Below are positions 9,693-19,056 of a stretch of DNA of 64,000 nucleotides, piece by piece; position 1 is the stretch's first letter; the number at the start of each line of letters is the position of its first letter. Origin of the DNA: an uncultured Pelagibacteraceae bacterium (GTDB lineage: Bacteria; Pseudomonadota; Alphaproteobacteria; Pelagibacterales; Pelagibacteraceae); NCBI GenBank assembly GCA_902586495.1, contig CACIHQ010000003.1, positions 36,606 to 100,605 of the forward strand, read 5' to 3'. The notes beneath the pieces are model-generated. The model was not told where the DNA came from. It was given only the letters and a program-made list of their open reading frames with translations, and did not search any database. The position numbers were made by a program, and so were the translations under genes.

Positions 9693-10604
9693 ATGCTATC
9701 CAAAAAAGAAATTATTTGTCCTGATAACTTGCTCAACGTTGCTCATAAAAAGAAAGGTGTTAAAGCAGGGATTGTTAATGCAGGAAAACCTCTTCCTATG
9801 CAGTCGGTGCAAGATGCTGTTAAAGAAAATCTAATTGAGCCAATTTTTATAGGTGATGAAAAAGAAATAAATAAGTGCGCACAAGATTTAAAATGGGATA
9901 TCTCAAATTATGAGATAATTCATGAACCTATTGAAAACAATACAGCCGTCATTGCTGCAAAACTTGCGAGCGAACAAAAGATCAAAATTATTGTTAAAGG
10001 CCATATTCATACTGACGTTCTAATGAAAGAAGTTTTGAAAAGAGAATATGGTTTACTTGGAAAAACCAGATTAAGTCATATTTGGCATATGACTTTAGGA
10101 AAAGAGGATAAACCTTTAATAATTACTGATGGAGCATTGAATGTTTTGCCTAATGTAAAAACAAAATTACATATTCTTAAAAATGTTATTAATTTTTCCA
10201 ATAGAATTGGTATTGAAAAACCTAAGGTCGCAATATTATCTGCTACTGAAGAAATTTTAGATAGTGTTCCAAGTTCGAAAGAGGCTGAAGAATTAACTAA
10301 ATTAGCAAAAAAAGAAAATTTAAATGCCGATGTTTTTGGTCCGCTAGCATTTGATAATAGTATCTCAAAAAAATCTGCTGCTATTAAAGGAATACAAAAT
10401 AGTGTAGCTGGTATGGCTGACGTATTACTGGTTCCAAGTGTTGAAACGGGAAATGGATTAGTAAAAATGCTTATATATTTTTGTGGAGCGTGTGCAGCAG
10501 GTGTGGTTGTTGGTGGTAAAGTTCCAGTAGTAATAACCAGTCGTTCTGATGATGCTCCAGCAAGATTAGCTTCTATTGCTGCAGCTGTTGTTGCTTTAGA
10601 TTAA
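9693..10604 (+). CDS. pta: Phosphate acetyl/butyryltransferase family protein
   Basis: PTA_PTB-type protein (IIVKGHIHTDVLMKEVL, ADVLLVPSVETGNGLVKMLIYF, VPVVITSRSDDAPARLASIAAA). Confidence 0.85.
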   Translation: MLSKKEIICPDNLLNVAHKKKGVKAGIVNAGKPLPMQSVQDAVKENLIEPIFIGDEKEINKCAQDLKWDISNYEIIHEPIENNTAVIAAKLASEQKIKIIVKGHIHTDVLMKEVLKREYGLLGKTRLSHIWHMTLGKEDKPLIITDGALNVLPNVKTKLHILKNVINFSNRIGIEKPKVAILSATEEILDSVPSSKEAEELTKLAKKENLNADVFGPLAFDNSISKKSAAIKGIQNSVAGMADVLLVPSVETGNGLVKMLIYFCGACAAGVVVGGKVPVVITSRSDDAPARLASIAAAVVALD

Positions 10605-10665
10605 TTGTTTGATTGCAATAAAATTGAAATTGTCTTAAATAATCCAACTATAGTAAACAATTAAT

Positions 10666-11952
10666 ATGGCTATCACATATCTAAAAAAATCTCCAAAAAC
10701 ATCATCAACTGATGACAATAAGACAACAGGAATAGTTCAAGATTTATTAAAAGACATTGAAACTACAAAAGAACAAGGTTGTATTGATTTAACAAAAAAG
10801 TTTGACAAATACGATGGGGAAATAATTGTTTCAAAAGAAAGAATTGATGAAATAAAAAAAACTTTAGATCAAAAAACTAAAGATGATATCCAATTTTCTT
10901 TTGATCGAGTAAGAAAATTTGCTGAAGCTCAACTTAAAAATTACGGTCAAGATTTTGAAGTTGAATTATCTGATGGTTTATATGCAGGTCAAAAATTAGT
11001 TCCTGTTAATACTGCTGGTTGTTACATACCAGGTGGAAGATATGCTCATATCGCTTCTGCTGTTATGAGTGTTACTACAGCTAAAGTTGCCGGTGTTAAA
11101 AATATAATCGCATGTAGCCCTCCAAAAGAAAATGTTGGTGCCCACCCTGCTATTGTCTACACTGCTGATCTCTGTGGAGCAGATGTAATATTGAACTTAG
11201 GTGGTGTTCCAGCGATTGCTGCGATGACTAATGGATTATTTAAAAACCCTCCAGCAGACATCATTGTTGGTCCGGGAAACCAGTTTGTAGCTGAAGCGAA
11301 AAGAATTTTATATGGCAAAGTGGGAATAGATTTATTTGCGGGTCCAACTGAAATTGGAATAATTGCTGATGCAAAAGCTGATCCAGAGATAGTTGCTGTA
11401 GACTTAGTGGGTCAAGCAGAGCACGGCTATAATTCTCCATGTTGGTTATACACAACAAGTAAAGAGTTAGCTGAGAAAGTGTTAAAGAGAGTTCCAGAAT
11501 TAATTTCAGAATTACCCGAAGTTCCTAGAAAAAGTGCAGAAGCAGCTTGGAGAGATTATGGTGAGGTAATTCTTTGTGATACTGATGAAGAAATTGTTAA
11601 GATTAGTGATGAATACGCTCCAGAACATTTAGAAGTTCAAACAGAAAATTTAAAATGGTTTTATGAACGTTTAACAAATTATGGATCGTTATTTGTAGGG
11701 GAAGAAACTACAGTTGCATATGGAGATAAATGTTCAGGTACAAATCATATTTTACCAACTAAAGGAGCTGGTAAATATACTGGTGGTTTATTTGTTGGTA
11801 AATTTATTAAAACTTTAAGTTTTCAAAGAATGACAAAAGAATCTACTGAACTAGTCGGTGCTGCTGCAGCAAGAATATCAAGATATGAGGGAATGGAAGC
11901 TCATGCAAGAACTGGTGATGTAAGATTAAAGAAATATGGATATTCTAATTAA
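10666..11952 (+). CDS. hpsN: Histidinol dehydrogenase family, probable sulfopropanediol 3-dehydrogenase (HpsN-like)
   Basis: HisD-family motifs (GCYIPGGRYAHIASAVMSVTTAKVAGVKNI, VGPGNQFVAEAKR, DLVGQAEHGYNSP, YAPEHLEV). Resembles sulfonate-catabolism HpsN more than biosynthetic HisD, from remembered family sequences; lies in a sulfonate operon. Confidence 0.7.
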   Translation: MAITYLKKSPKTSSTDDNKTTGIVQDLLKDIETTKEQGCIDLTKKFDKYDGEIIVSKERIDEIKKTLDQKTKDDIQFSFDRVRKFAEAQLKNYGQDFEVELSDGLYAGQKLVPVNTAGCYIPGGRYAHIASAVMSVTTAKVAGVKNIIACSPPKENVGAHPAIVYTADLCGADVILNLGGVPAIAAMTNGLFKNPPADIIVGPGNQFVAEAKRILYGKVGIDLFAGPTEIGIIADAKADPEIVAVDLVGQAEHGYNSPCWLYTTSKELAEKVLKRVPELISELPEVPRKSAEAAWRDYGEVILCDTDEEIVKISDEYAPEHLEVQTENLKWFYERLTNYGSLFVGEETTVAYGDKCSGTNHILPTKGAGKYTGGLFVGKFIKTLSFQRMTKESTELVGAAAARISRYEGMEAHARTGDVRLKKYGYSN

Positions 11953-12553
11953 TAGTTTCCATTATTACAAAAATTGTAAGTAGACTCATAAAACTAATAA
12001 TAAAAATATTTATTGTTTTCCACACTTTTAAACTTTGAGCATATTGCGATAAATATTTAGATAAATAACCAATAGTAAAAAAGAATAGGAAGGATGCTAT
12101 TGAAGCTCCAGCTCCAAATAATATTTTTTGATTTAAAATAAAACTTTTAGAAAAATTTCCTAAAAAAAATACAGTATCAGAGTAAACATGTGGATTTAAA
12201 TAAGTAAAACCAAGTGTTTTTATGAAAACATTTAATTTTGAGATTTCAGGAACTCTATCATTAAAACTAACTATTGAATTTAAGGATTTTAGTTTTGAAT
12301 ATATAAAATGAATTAAAAAAATAATTAACAAAATGTTAAAAATTAACTCTACTGTTGCAGTAAAGTATTGTGTAAAATAATGAAAAAGAAATATTCCTAA
12401 AAATATTAAAATAAAATCAGATATAGAACAAATAAAACAAACTAAAAAGACGTGTTGTTTTTTTAGACCTTGTTCTATAACAAAAACATTTTGAGCTCCA
12501 ATAGCTAATATAAGACTTAACCCTGTTAAAAAACCTAATAAAGCAAATTCCAT
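11945..12553 (-). CDS. LysE/ArgO family amino-acid exporter
   Basis: MEFALLGFLTGLSLILAIGAQNVFVIEQGLKKQH...: GAQNxFVxxxGL motif, multi-TM. Confidence 0.9.
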   Translation of the reverse strand: MEFALLGFLTGLSLILAIGAQNVFVIEQGLKKQHVFLVCFICSISDFILIFLGIFLFHYFTQYFTATVELIFNILLIIFLIHFIYSKLKSLNSIVSFNDRVPEISKLNVFIKTLGFTYLNPHVYSDTVFFLGNFSKSFILNQKILFGAGASIASFLFFFTIGYLSKYLSQYAQSLKVWKTINIFIISFMSLLTIFVIMETIN

Positions 12554-12612
12554 AACATAGATATTTGAATGTTCTGAACTTACTTTAAATCTTTAAAAAA
12601 TAAAAATGATTA

Positions 12613-13074
12613 TCAAGTTTCAGGGATAAATAGTAAACACAACCCATTATTACAAAATCTTTTACCAGTTGAGCTTGGGCCATCGTCAAAAACGTGTCCA
12701 TGATGGACCCCACACTTTGCACAATGATACTCGATCCTTTTCATACCAAATGAATAATCTACTTTTGTTTTAAAAGCCCCTGGTAAAGCTTCACTAAATG
12801 ACGGCCAACCAGTGCCACTATCGAATTTAGCCTCTGAGGAAAATAATTTATTTCCACAATTCGCACAATGATAAAAGCCTTTTCTTTTCTCTTGTAGAAG
12901 TTCGCTGGTAAATGGTCTTTCAGTGCCTTCATTAAACATAATTTCTTTTTGTTTACTGGTAAGGTTCTGATTTATTATTTTTTTTGTCTCTGAAAGTACC
13001 AACTTATATGGATACAGAATCAATGACACAAAAGATAAACCAATAATTTTTAATAAATTTCTTCTGAAAGTCAT
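12613..13074 (-). CDS. msrB: Peptide methionine-(R)-S-oxide reductase with N-terminal signal/anchor
   Basis: ERPFTSELLQEKRKGFYHCANCGNKLFSSEAKFDSGTGWPSF...RIEYHCAKCGVHHGHVFDDGPSSTGKRFCNN. Confidence 0.95.
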   Translation of the reverse strand: MTFRRNLLKIIGLSFVSLILYPYKLVLSETKKIINQNLTSKQKEIMFNEGTERPFTSELLQEKRKGFYHCANCGNKLFSSEAKFDSGTGWPSFSEALPGAFKTKVDYSFGMKRIEYHCAKCGVHHGHVFDDGPSSTGKRFCNNGLCLLFIPET

Positions 13075-13102
13075 TTCACACCTTGGTGTAATTTGATTAA
13101 GA

Positions 13103-13513
13103 TTATTCAGGATTTGCTGTTAATGTTTTTATTTCCAAAATATTTTCGTTTGGATCTTTAACAAAAAATGTTTCTTGCTCGTACTTTGTGCCTTTAAATC
13201 TAAGATAAGGCTCATCATAGTATTTTGCCCCTCTATCTTTTAATCTTTGTTTCAAAGCATCAAAATCTTTTCTTGATAAATGAACACCGAAGTGAGGAAC
13301 TGAGACATTACCCATATCAACATCGTGTCTTTCATTGCTAAGTTTGTGATCACTAGCATGAAGGGTTAATTCATTTCCCCAAAAATCTACATCAGCCCAT
13401 TCTTTTTCAGAGTTACTTAAGTTACATCCAAGAGTCTCACTATAAAATTTTTTAGCAGTTTCTAAATCACCACAAGGTATAGCTAAATGAAAACAATTAG
13501 TGTTTTTGTACAT
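13103..13513 (-). CDS. VOC/glyoxalase superfamily protein
   Basis: FHLAIPCGDLETAKKFYSETLGC...VPHFGVHLS...FFVKDPNENILEIKT. Confidence 0.9.
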   Translation of the reverse strand: MYKNTNCFHLAIPCGDLETAKKFYSETLGCNLSNSEKEWADVDFWGNELTLHASDHKLSNERHDVDMGNVSVPHFGVHLSRKDFDALKQRLKDRGAKYYDEPYLRFKGTKYEQETFFVKDPNENILEIKTLTANPE

Positions 13514-13580
13514 AATAAATCCTTTAAATATCTTTTAAAATAACTATATAAACTAAATCTATTGACGCAATAAATACAAC

Positions 13581-14150
13581 ATGAATAATTTTTTACAATC
13601 TATAATCGACCGTGACCCTGCGGCAAAATCTAAATTAAGTTTAATATTAACTTATCCAGGAGTGAAGGCGATATTTTTTCACAGAATTGCAAATTTTTTT
13701 GCAATTGCAAAATTTGATTTAATAGCAAGAATTATTTCACAATTATCAAGATTTTTTACTGGGATTGAAATTCACCCAAAGGCAAAAATTGGAAAAAATT
13801 TATTTATTGATCATGGTATGGGTGTAGTCATTGGGGAAACATCTGAAATAAGCGATAACGTAACAATTTATCATAATGTGACTCTTGGGGGAACATCTCC
13901 AAGCATTAATACAAATGAGCAAAGAAATTCAAAAAGACACCCAACCTTAGAAGAAAATGTTGTGGTAGGTTCTGGTGCTCAAATCCTAGGACCTGTTGTT
14001 ATTGGAAAAAATTCTTTAATTGGTGCTAACGCAGTTGTAACCAAAGATGTTCCGGAAAAATCTATAATGGCTGGTAATCCTGCAAAAAAAATTGGGGACG
14101 CTACACGAGGATTTAAGCCTTATGCTGTTACTGATAATAAAGAAGATTAA
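13581..14150 (+). CDS. cysE: Serine O-acetyltransferase
   Basis: Hexapeptide-repeat motifs [45 protein letters not shown]; overlaps the start of cysK. Confidence 0.93.
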   Translation: MNNFLQSIIDRDPAAKSKLSLILTYPGVKAIFFHRIANFFAIAKFDLIARIISQLSRFFTGIEIHPKAKIGKNLFIDHGMGVVIGETSEISDNVTIYHNVTLGGTSPSINTNEQRNSKRHPTLEENVVVGSGAQILGPVVIGKNSLIGANAVVTKDVPEKSIMAGNPAKKIGDATRGFKPYAVTDNKED

Positions 14151-15151
14151 TGACTCATATTAGGAATACATTTATTGATTCAATTGGCAATACTCCATTA
14201 ATCAAACTTAAAGCTGCCTCTGAGTTAACAGGATGTAACATTTATGGTAAAGCAGAATTTATGAATCCTGGCGGGTCTGTCAAAGATAGAGCTGCGCTCT
14301 CATTACTTAAAGACGCACAAGAAAAAAAATTAATTTCTAAAGGTGGTATTGTTGTTGAAGGTACTGCGGGTAATACCGGAATTGGATTAGGTTTGATAGG
14401 GAATTCACTTGGTTATAAAACAATAATTGTAATGAATGATAATCAAACTCAAGAAAAAAAAGATACAATAAAAAATCTAGGGGCAGAATTAAGATTAGTC
14501 CCTGCAAAGCCGTATAAAGATGAAAATAATTTTGTTAAGATTGCTGGACGTCTAGCAGATGAGTTAAGACCAACTAATAACAATGGTGTTGTCTGGGCCA
14601 ATCAATTCGACAATGTCGCTAATGCTAAAGGACATTATACAGGAACAGGAAAAGAAATTTGGGAACAAACTGAGGGTAAAGTTGATGGTTTTGTTTGTTC
14701 ATCTGGAACAGGTGGTACTATTTCTGGTGTGAGTAATGCGCTCAAAGAAAAAAATAAAAATGTTAAAATTTGTCTTTCTGATCCTAAAGGATCTGCACTT
14801 TATAGTTATATTAAAAATGGTGAATTAAAATCAGAAGGTGGATCGATAACTGAAGGGATTGGCTCAAGTAGAATAACAAAAAATTTTGAGAACGCAAAAA
14901 TTGATGATGCATATTCCATTGATGATCATGAGGCATTGCCAATACTTTATGATTTAATTCAAAATGAAGGGCTAAGTTTAGGAACAAGTTGTGGAATAAA
15001 TATTGCTGGTGCAATTAGACTTGGAAAAGAACTTGGGCCCGGAAAAACAATTGTTACTATTCTTTGTGATAAATCAGATAAATACAACTCTAAGATGTTT
15101 AATAAATCATTTTTAAAGGAAAAAAACTTACCCGTACCAAGCTGGTTATAA
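14150..15151 (+). CDS. cysK: Cysteine synthase A
   Basis: GNTPLIKLKAASELTGCNIYGKAEFMNPGGSVKDRAALSLLKDA: PLP lysine motif. Confidence 0.93.
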   Translation: MTHIRNTFIDSIGNTPLIKLKAASELTGCNIYGKAEFMNPGGSVKDRAALSLLKDAQEKKLISKGGIVVEGTAGNTGIGLGLIGNSLGYKTIIVMNDNQTQEKKDTIKNLGAELRLVPAKPYKDENNFVKIAGRLADELRPTNNNGVVWANQFDNVANAKGHYTGTGKEIWEQTEGKVDGFVCSSGTGGTISGVSNALKEKNKNVKICLSDPKGSALYSYIKNGELKSEGGSITEGIGSSRITKNFENAKIDDAYSIDDHEALPILYDLIQNEGLSLGTSCGINIAGAIRLGKELGPGKTIVTILCDKSDKYNSKMFNKSFLKEKNLPVPSWL

Positions 15152-15167
15152 TAACGCATACCAGGCA

Positions 15168-15191
15168 TGTAACAAAACAGTTACATTTTTG
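15168..15191 (+). terminator. Small hairpin plus T-run downstream of cysK
   Basis: TGTAAC-AAAACA-GTTACA-TTTTT. Confidence 0.5.
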
Positions 15192-15219
15192 TACTAATAT
15201 TATTTAACGTCGAGGGATT

Positions 15220-15591
15220 ATGAAAAAAGTTTTTATAGTTTTATCTTTTTTCATTTTTACATCTGCCAATGCAGGCATGAGTAAGGATGATAAATCTAAA
15301 GCATGGGATTGTGTTGGAATTTATATGGCAAATTACTTTTTACCATCTGGCGAAAAATTTGAATATGGAATGAAAGAAAAATCTATTTCAACAGTAAAGG
15401 TTTTAAAAGCGTATGCTCTTGAAATTGGTATCCCTGAAAAAGAATGGGATGAAGGAGTTAATAAAGCAGTGGATAAACATTATGGTTCAAAGTACGACCA
15501 AGCTAAAACTGATAAATGTCATGCATTTGTTGAAGCCTTAGTTCCAAATGGAGCTGAAAGAGTTAAAAAAGTAGTTCAAACTTTGTATTAA
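15220..15591 (+). CDS. Secreted hypothetical protein
   Basis: Signal peptide MKKVFIVLSFFIFTSANA; start of a run of small co-directional genes. Confidence 0.7.
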   Translation: MKKVFIVLSFFIFTSANAGMSKDDKSKAWDCVGIYMANYFLPSGEKFEYGMKEKSISTVKVLKAYALEIGIPEKEWDEGVNKAVDKHYGSKYDQAKTDKCHAFVEALVPNGAERVKKVVQTLY

Positions 15592-15612
15592 TCCAAAAAA
15601 AAGGAGGAAAAA

Positions 15613-15903
15613 ATGGAAAAAGAAATGTTAGTTCATCTTAAACTTAAAGAAGGTAAATTAGAAACTTTCATGGGTTGGATGCAATCAGATGAAGGGATGG
15701 GTGTTAGAAAAAGTGTTGCCTATCCAGAAAAAACTGTTGGTGCCATGATTCCAGATAAAAGTGGAATGTTGTTTAAAGTGAATGTTCATAATGAAGCTGG
15801 AATGAAAGAATTTGTAACTGGGAACAATCCTACAGCGAAGGCTATTTACGCAGAATGTGTAGAGAGTGCTAAATTATATGAACTATCTGAAGTAAATTTA
15901 TAA
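15613..15903 (+). CDS. Small dimeric alpha/beta-barrel-like (antibiotic monooxygenase-like) protein
   Basis: 96 aa, MEKEMLVHLKLKEGKLETFMGWMQS...; preceded by AGGAGG; fold assignment tentative. Confidence 0.65.
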   Translation: MEKEMLVHLKLKEGKLETFMGWMQSDEGMGVRKSVAYPEKTVGAMIPDKSGMLFKVNVHNEAGMKEFVTGNNPTAKAIYAECVESAKLYELSEVNL

Positions 15904-15912
15904 GGAGTAGTA

Positions 15913-16119
15913 ATGAAAAAAATAATGTTAACGCTTTGTTTGGTCTTATTTGTGAGCTCAGCATACGCAGGTTCATGTCCGATGTTAGCTAAAAATATTG
16001 ATGATAAGATTAAAAAAGCTCAAGAACTTAAAGATCAAGGTATGGATGCCCACAATAGTGGTGATCATGCTAAGTCTGAAAAACTTTTAAATGAAGCTCT
16101 TGCTCTTTTTAAAAGTTAA
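15913..16119 (+). CDS. Small secreted protein
   Basis: Signal peptide MKKIMLTLCLVLFVSSAYAGSC; AAGGAG RBS; 68 aa. Confidence 0.65.
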   Translation: MKKIMLTLCLVLFVSSAYAGSCPMLAKNIDDKIKKAQELKDQGMDAHNSGDHAKSEKLLNEALALFKS

Positions 16120-16134
16120 ATAGAAAGGAAAAAA

Positions 16135-16425
16135 ATGAAAAACTATATAGTCACGCACACTTTTAAGTCAAAAGAAGCAAAAGCTAAAATGATAGAAGTT
16201 ACTGGTTCAATGTCTATGGAAGATATGACTAAAGCAATGACAAGTGATAGTGCAAAGTGCCAAATGAGCTGGAATACACCTGGAGACAATCTCACAATGT
16301 ATTGTTGGTGGAAAGGTACTGATCCAGATGCAATTAATAAACAATTAGAGTCTATGAACGATTTCTTTGAACCTCATAAATTTGTTGAGTGTACAGATGA
16401 TGTTATAGATTTTAATGCTAAATAA
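16135..16425 (+). CDS. Conserved small hypothetical protein
   Basis: 96 aa in the same gene run with RBS (gaaagga). Confidence 0.65.
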   Translation: MKNYIVTHTFKSKEAKAKMIEVTGSMSMEDMTKAMTSDSAKCQMSWNTPGDNLTMYCWWKGTDPDAINKQLESMNDFFEPHKFVECTDDVIDFNAK

Positions 16426-16459
16426 AAATGCCTAAATTTTTACCGAGTGAGGAAAAACA

Positions 16460-16768
16460 ATGAAGGTAATTTATACTAGAACGATGAGAGTAAAAGATGA
16501 TGGCCTAGGAAAAGCAATGGAAATAGGAAAAGGTTTAGCGGCAGTTAGAAAAAAACATTATCCTAACCATGATGTTTATTTTTCTTTTCAAATGGGTGGA
16601 GACCCAAGAACCATAAGGGAGACCTTAATTGGACCCATGTTTGAGGGTGATAATGATGCTGACGCTAACATGTCTGCAGATCCTGAATATATTAAACTTT
16701 TAGAGCAATTAAAAGAAGTTGCAATAGAAGGTACTATTGAAGATGAAATTAGACCAATATTTAGTTAA
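16460..16768 (+). CDS. Small hypothetical protein
   Basis: 102 aa, co-directional with short spacer and purine-rich RBS. Confidence 0.65.
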   Translation: MKVIYTRTMRVKDDGLGKAMEIGKGLAAVRKKHYPNHDVYFSFQMGGDPRTIRETLIGPMFEGDNDADANMSADPEYIKLLEQLKEVAIEGTIEDEIRPIFS

Positions 16769-16780
16769 AGGATTTTAATA

Positions 16781-17197
16781 ATGTTAGAAAAATTCAATGG
16801 AATAATCTATTTATCTTTATTTATTATCCACTTTGCAGGTTTTGCTTACTATGGATTTAGGTGTGTGTTTCAAACGCAGTCTTTTTTAAATCAATATGGA
16901 ATGCATGATACAGGGGCAGGAGCTGTGAGATTTTTTGGCTCTATTTTTATTGGCTCGACTGCGATGGCTATTTACGTAGGATTTATAAGACCAAATGGTG
17001 TAGAAGCTACTTGGGGATTTTTTAATCTTGTGTTTTTACAAAACCTATCAGCATTTATAGTTGGTTTTTATAGTACTAAGATAAATAAACTTGGACATAC
17101 CGACAAAACTTCTGATGAAGCAATTTACGCACCTTTATTTTTGACAATTTTAAGTGCTTTACTTTGTTACGGGTTAGCAGATAAAATCTACGTTTAA
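16781..17197 (+). CDS. Small integral membrane protein
   Basis: 138 aa with four predicted hydrophobic segments. Confidence 0.7.
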   Translation: MLEKFNGIIYLSLFIIHFAGFAYYGFRCVFQTQSFLNQYGMHDTGAGAVRFFGSIFIGSTAMAIYVGFIRPNGVEATWGFFNLVFLQNLSAFIVGFYSTKINKLGHTDKTSDEAIYAPLFLTILSALLCYGLADKIYV

Positions 17198-17284
17198 CAT
17201 CAAAGAAGTGATAATGATCAGAATGGAAGTAAAAAGTCAGCTGTCGCTTGTGAGTTTAATAGAATGTGGTTTAAATGATCTTTA

Positions 17285-17572
17285 ATGCCAGGTTTTGTCA
17301 TTTTTAATATAGAAATAAAAAAACCTGAAGAATATAAAGAATACGTTCAGAAGGTAACACCAATAGCTAAAAAATTTGGGGGTGAATATATTGTCAGAGG
17401 TGGTGAAACCAAAGTAATTGAAGGTAATTGGAAATATCCTAGAACAATTATTATTAAATTTCCAAGTTACGAAAAAGCTTTAGAGTGGTATAGTTCAGAA
17501 GAATATAAACCAATTAAAAAAATCCGTTTAGACAATTCAGTCAGTAATGGAATAATAATTAAAGGAGTTTAA
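17285..17572 (+). CDS. DUF1330 family protein
   Basis: MPGFVIFNIEIKKPEEYKEYVQKVTPIAKKFGGEYIVRGGETKVIEGNWKYPRTIIIKFPSYEKALEWYSSEEYKPIKKIR: classic DUF1330 pattern. Confidence 0.9.
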   Translation: MPGFVIFNIEIKKPEEYKEYVQKVTPIAKKFGGEYIVRGGETKVIEGNWKYPRTIIIKFPSYEKALEWYSSEEYKPIKKIRLDNSVSNGIIIKGV

Positions 17573-17573
17573 A

Positions 17574-17894
17574 ATGTCGATGTTAGAGAAATATACGAAT
17601 GCAATTAATAATAAAGATGAGTCAATTATGAATGAACTTTTGCATGATGACTTTAAATTTACAATGCATAAGTCAGGAAATACCATAGGTAAAACTGATG
17701 TTATAAAATGGGCAATGAGTGGTGATATAAACCAAGATAAAGCAAGAGTAGTCTATGAAAATGATGAAGTTGGAGTTCACCATTCAATAGTTACATTTAA
17801 TGATGGGAATGTTGAAGCAGTAATGGCAGTTTATAAATATAAAGATGGAAAAATTATAAGTTTGGAGACTGGCGCTACTCCTATGCCAAAATAA
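17574..17894 (+). CDS. SnoaL/NTF2-like small protein
   Basis: 106 aa, YTNAINNKDESIMNELLHDDFKFTMHKSG... typical NTF2-like. Confidence 0.75.
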   Translation: MSMLEKYTNAINNKDESIMNELLHDDFKFTMHKSGNTIGKTDVIKWAMSGDINQDKARVVYENDEVGVHHSIVTFNDGNVEAVMAVYKYKDGKIISLETGATPMPK

Positions 17895-17900
17895 AAGTAA

Positions 17901-18485
17901 ATGATTGACTTTTATTTTTCTATTGGAAGCACATATACTTACTTAGCAGTTACTAGAATACCTGATGTCGAAAAAAATTATCAAGTTGAGTTTAATTGGA
18001 AACCTTTTAGTGTTCGGGCAATCATGAAAGAAATGAATAATATTCCATTTCCAAAGGATAAGCTCAATAAAGTAAACTATATGTGGAGAGATATTGAAAG
18101 ACGTGCTGAGAGTTATGGTTTTTTTGCTAAAACCCCTGTGCCCTACCCATTATCTGAATTTGATTTAGCAAATCAAATTGCAATTCTTGGATTAGATAAG
18201 GGTTGGGGTGTAGATTATGTGAGACTGACTTATAAAAAATGGTTTCAAGAAGTTAAAGAACCAGCGATAGAGCCAAGTATTTCTGAAGTATGTAAAGAAT
18301 TAAAACTTAATAAGGATGAAATAATATCTGAAGCAAAAACAAAATTAATTGAAGATAAATATTTAGCTAATACAAACTCTGCAAGAGAAAATAAAATCTT
18401 TGGTAGTCCCTCTTTTGTTGTTAAAAACGAAATATTTTGGGGTGACGATAGGATGGAAGATGCAATCAAATTTTTTAAAAAATGA
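17901..18485 (+). CDS. 2-hydroxychromene-2-carboxylate isomerase / DsbA-family protein
   Basis: MIDFYFSIGSTYTYLAVTRIPDVEKNYQVEFNWKPFSVRAIM...NKIFGSPSFVVKNEIFWGDDRMEDA: GST-kappa/HCCA isomerase motifs. Confidence 0.88.
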   Translation: MIDFYFSIGSTYTYLAVTRIPDVEKNYQVEFNWKPFSVRAIMKEMNNIPFPKDKLNKVNYMWRDIERRAESYGFFAKTPVPYPLSEFDLANQIAILGLDKGWGVDYVRLTYKKWFQEVKEPAIEPSISEVCKELKLNKDEIISEAKTKLIEDKYLANTNSARENKIFGSPSFVVKNEIFWGDDRMEDAIKFFKK

Positions 18486-18706
18486 TGTTTTCAAAAAAAT
18501 ACTTTGATCTCATCTTTATCTTAATTATGGGCTTTGGCATGAGTTTACTTATGACCCTTATTATTACTTATATTAACACCGGTATGGATGAAGATTATAT
18601 CACAAGATTCTTAAAAGCTTGGATGATAAGTTTACCGATAGCAATCATAGCTGCTCTTATACTTGGCCCACCTATTAAAAAATTTGTAGATAAAATAACT
18701 AAATAA
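18482..18706 (+). CDS. DUF2798-like membrane protein
   Basis: 74 aa, two TM segments, overlaps preceding stop. Confidence 0.65.
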   Translation: MMFSKKYFDLIFILIMGFGMSLLMTLIITYINTGMDEDYITRFLKAWMISLPIAIIAALILGPPIKKFVDKITK

Positions 18707-18720
18707 TCATATTTTAGAAT

Positions 18721-19056
18721 ATGAGTAATTTGTCAGGATATATATTTTTATTATTAGCTATAATTCTTGGAATAACTTCAAATGGTTTCTTAAAGTCTAC
18801 AAATGGTTTTACAAATCTTGGGCCATCTATTTTTTGTGCAATTTCAATATTAGCTTGTATTTTTTGTTTATCTAAAGCAATGAATATTATTCCAGTTGGT
18901 TTCACCTATGCAACATATGGAGGATTGACTATAACTGCTGTTACTTTATTTGGCGTATTTAGATACAATCAAATTCCAAATCTTTATGGCATTATAGGAA
19001 TAGCATTAATTGTTGTTGGTGTAATTTTACTCAATACACTTGGAAAGACTACTTAG
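18721..19056 (+). CDS. SMR (EmrE-like) small multidrug resistance transporter
   Basis: 111 aa, four TMs; YIFLLLAIILGITSNGFLKSTNGFTNLGPS...IPVGFTYATYGGLTI. Confidence 0.85.
   Translation: MSNLSGYIFLLLAIILGITSNGFLKSTNGFTNLGPSIFCAISILACIFCLSKAMNIIPVGFTYATYGGLTITAVTLFGVFRYNQIPNLYGIIGIALIVVGVILLNTLGKTT

Noticed and set aside
10666-11952. Biosynthetic histidinol dehydrogenase (hisD)
   Set aside because: Operon context is sulfonate transport and metabolism, not histidine biosynthesis, and the sequence resembles HpsN; HisD cannot be fully excluded without phylogeny.
18714-18905. 63-aa minus-strand ORF overlapping the SMR gene start
   Set aside because: Antisense to the SMR transporter, no independent support.
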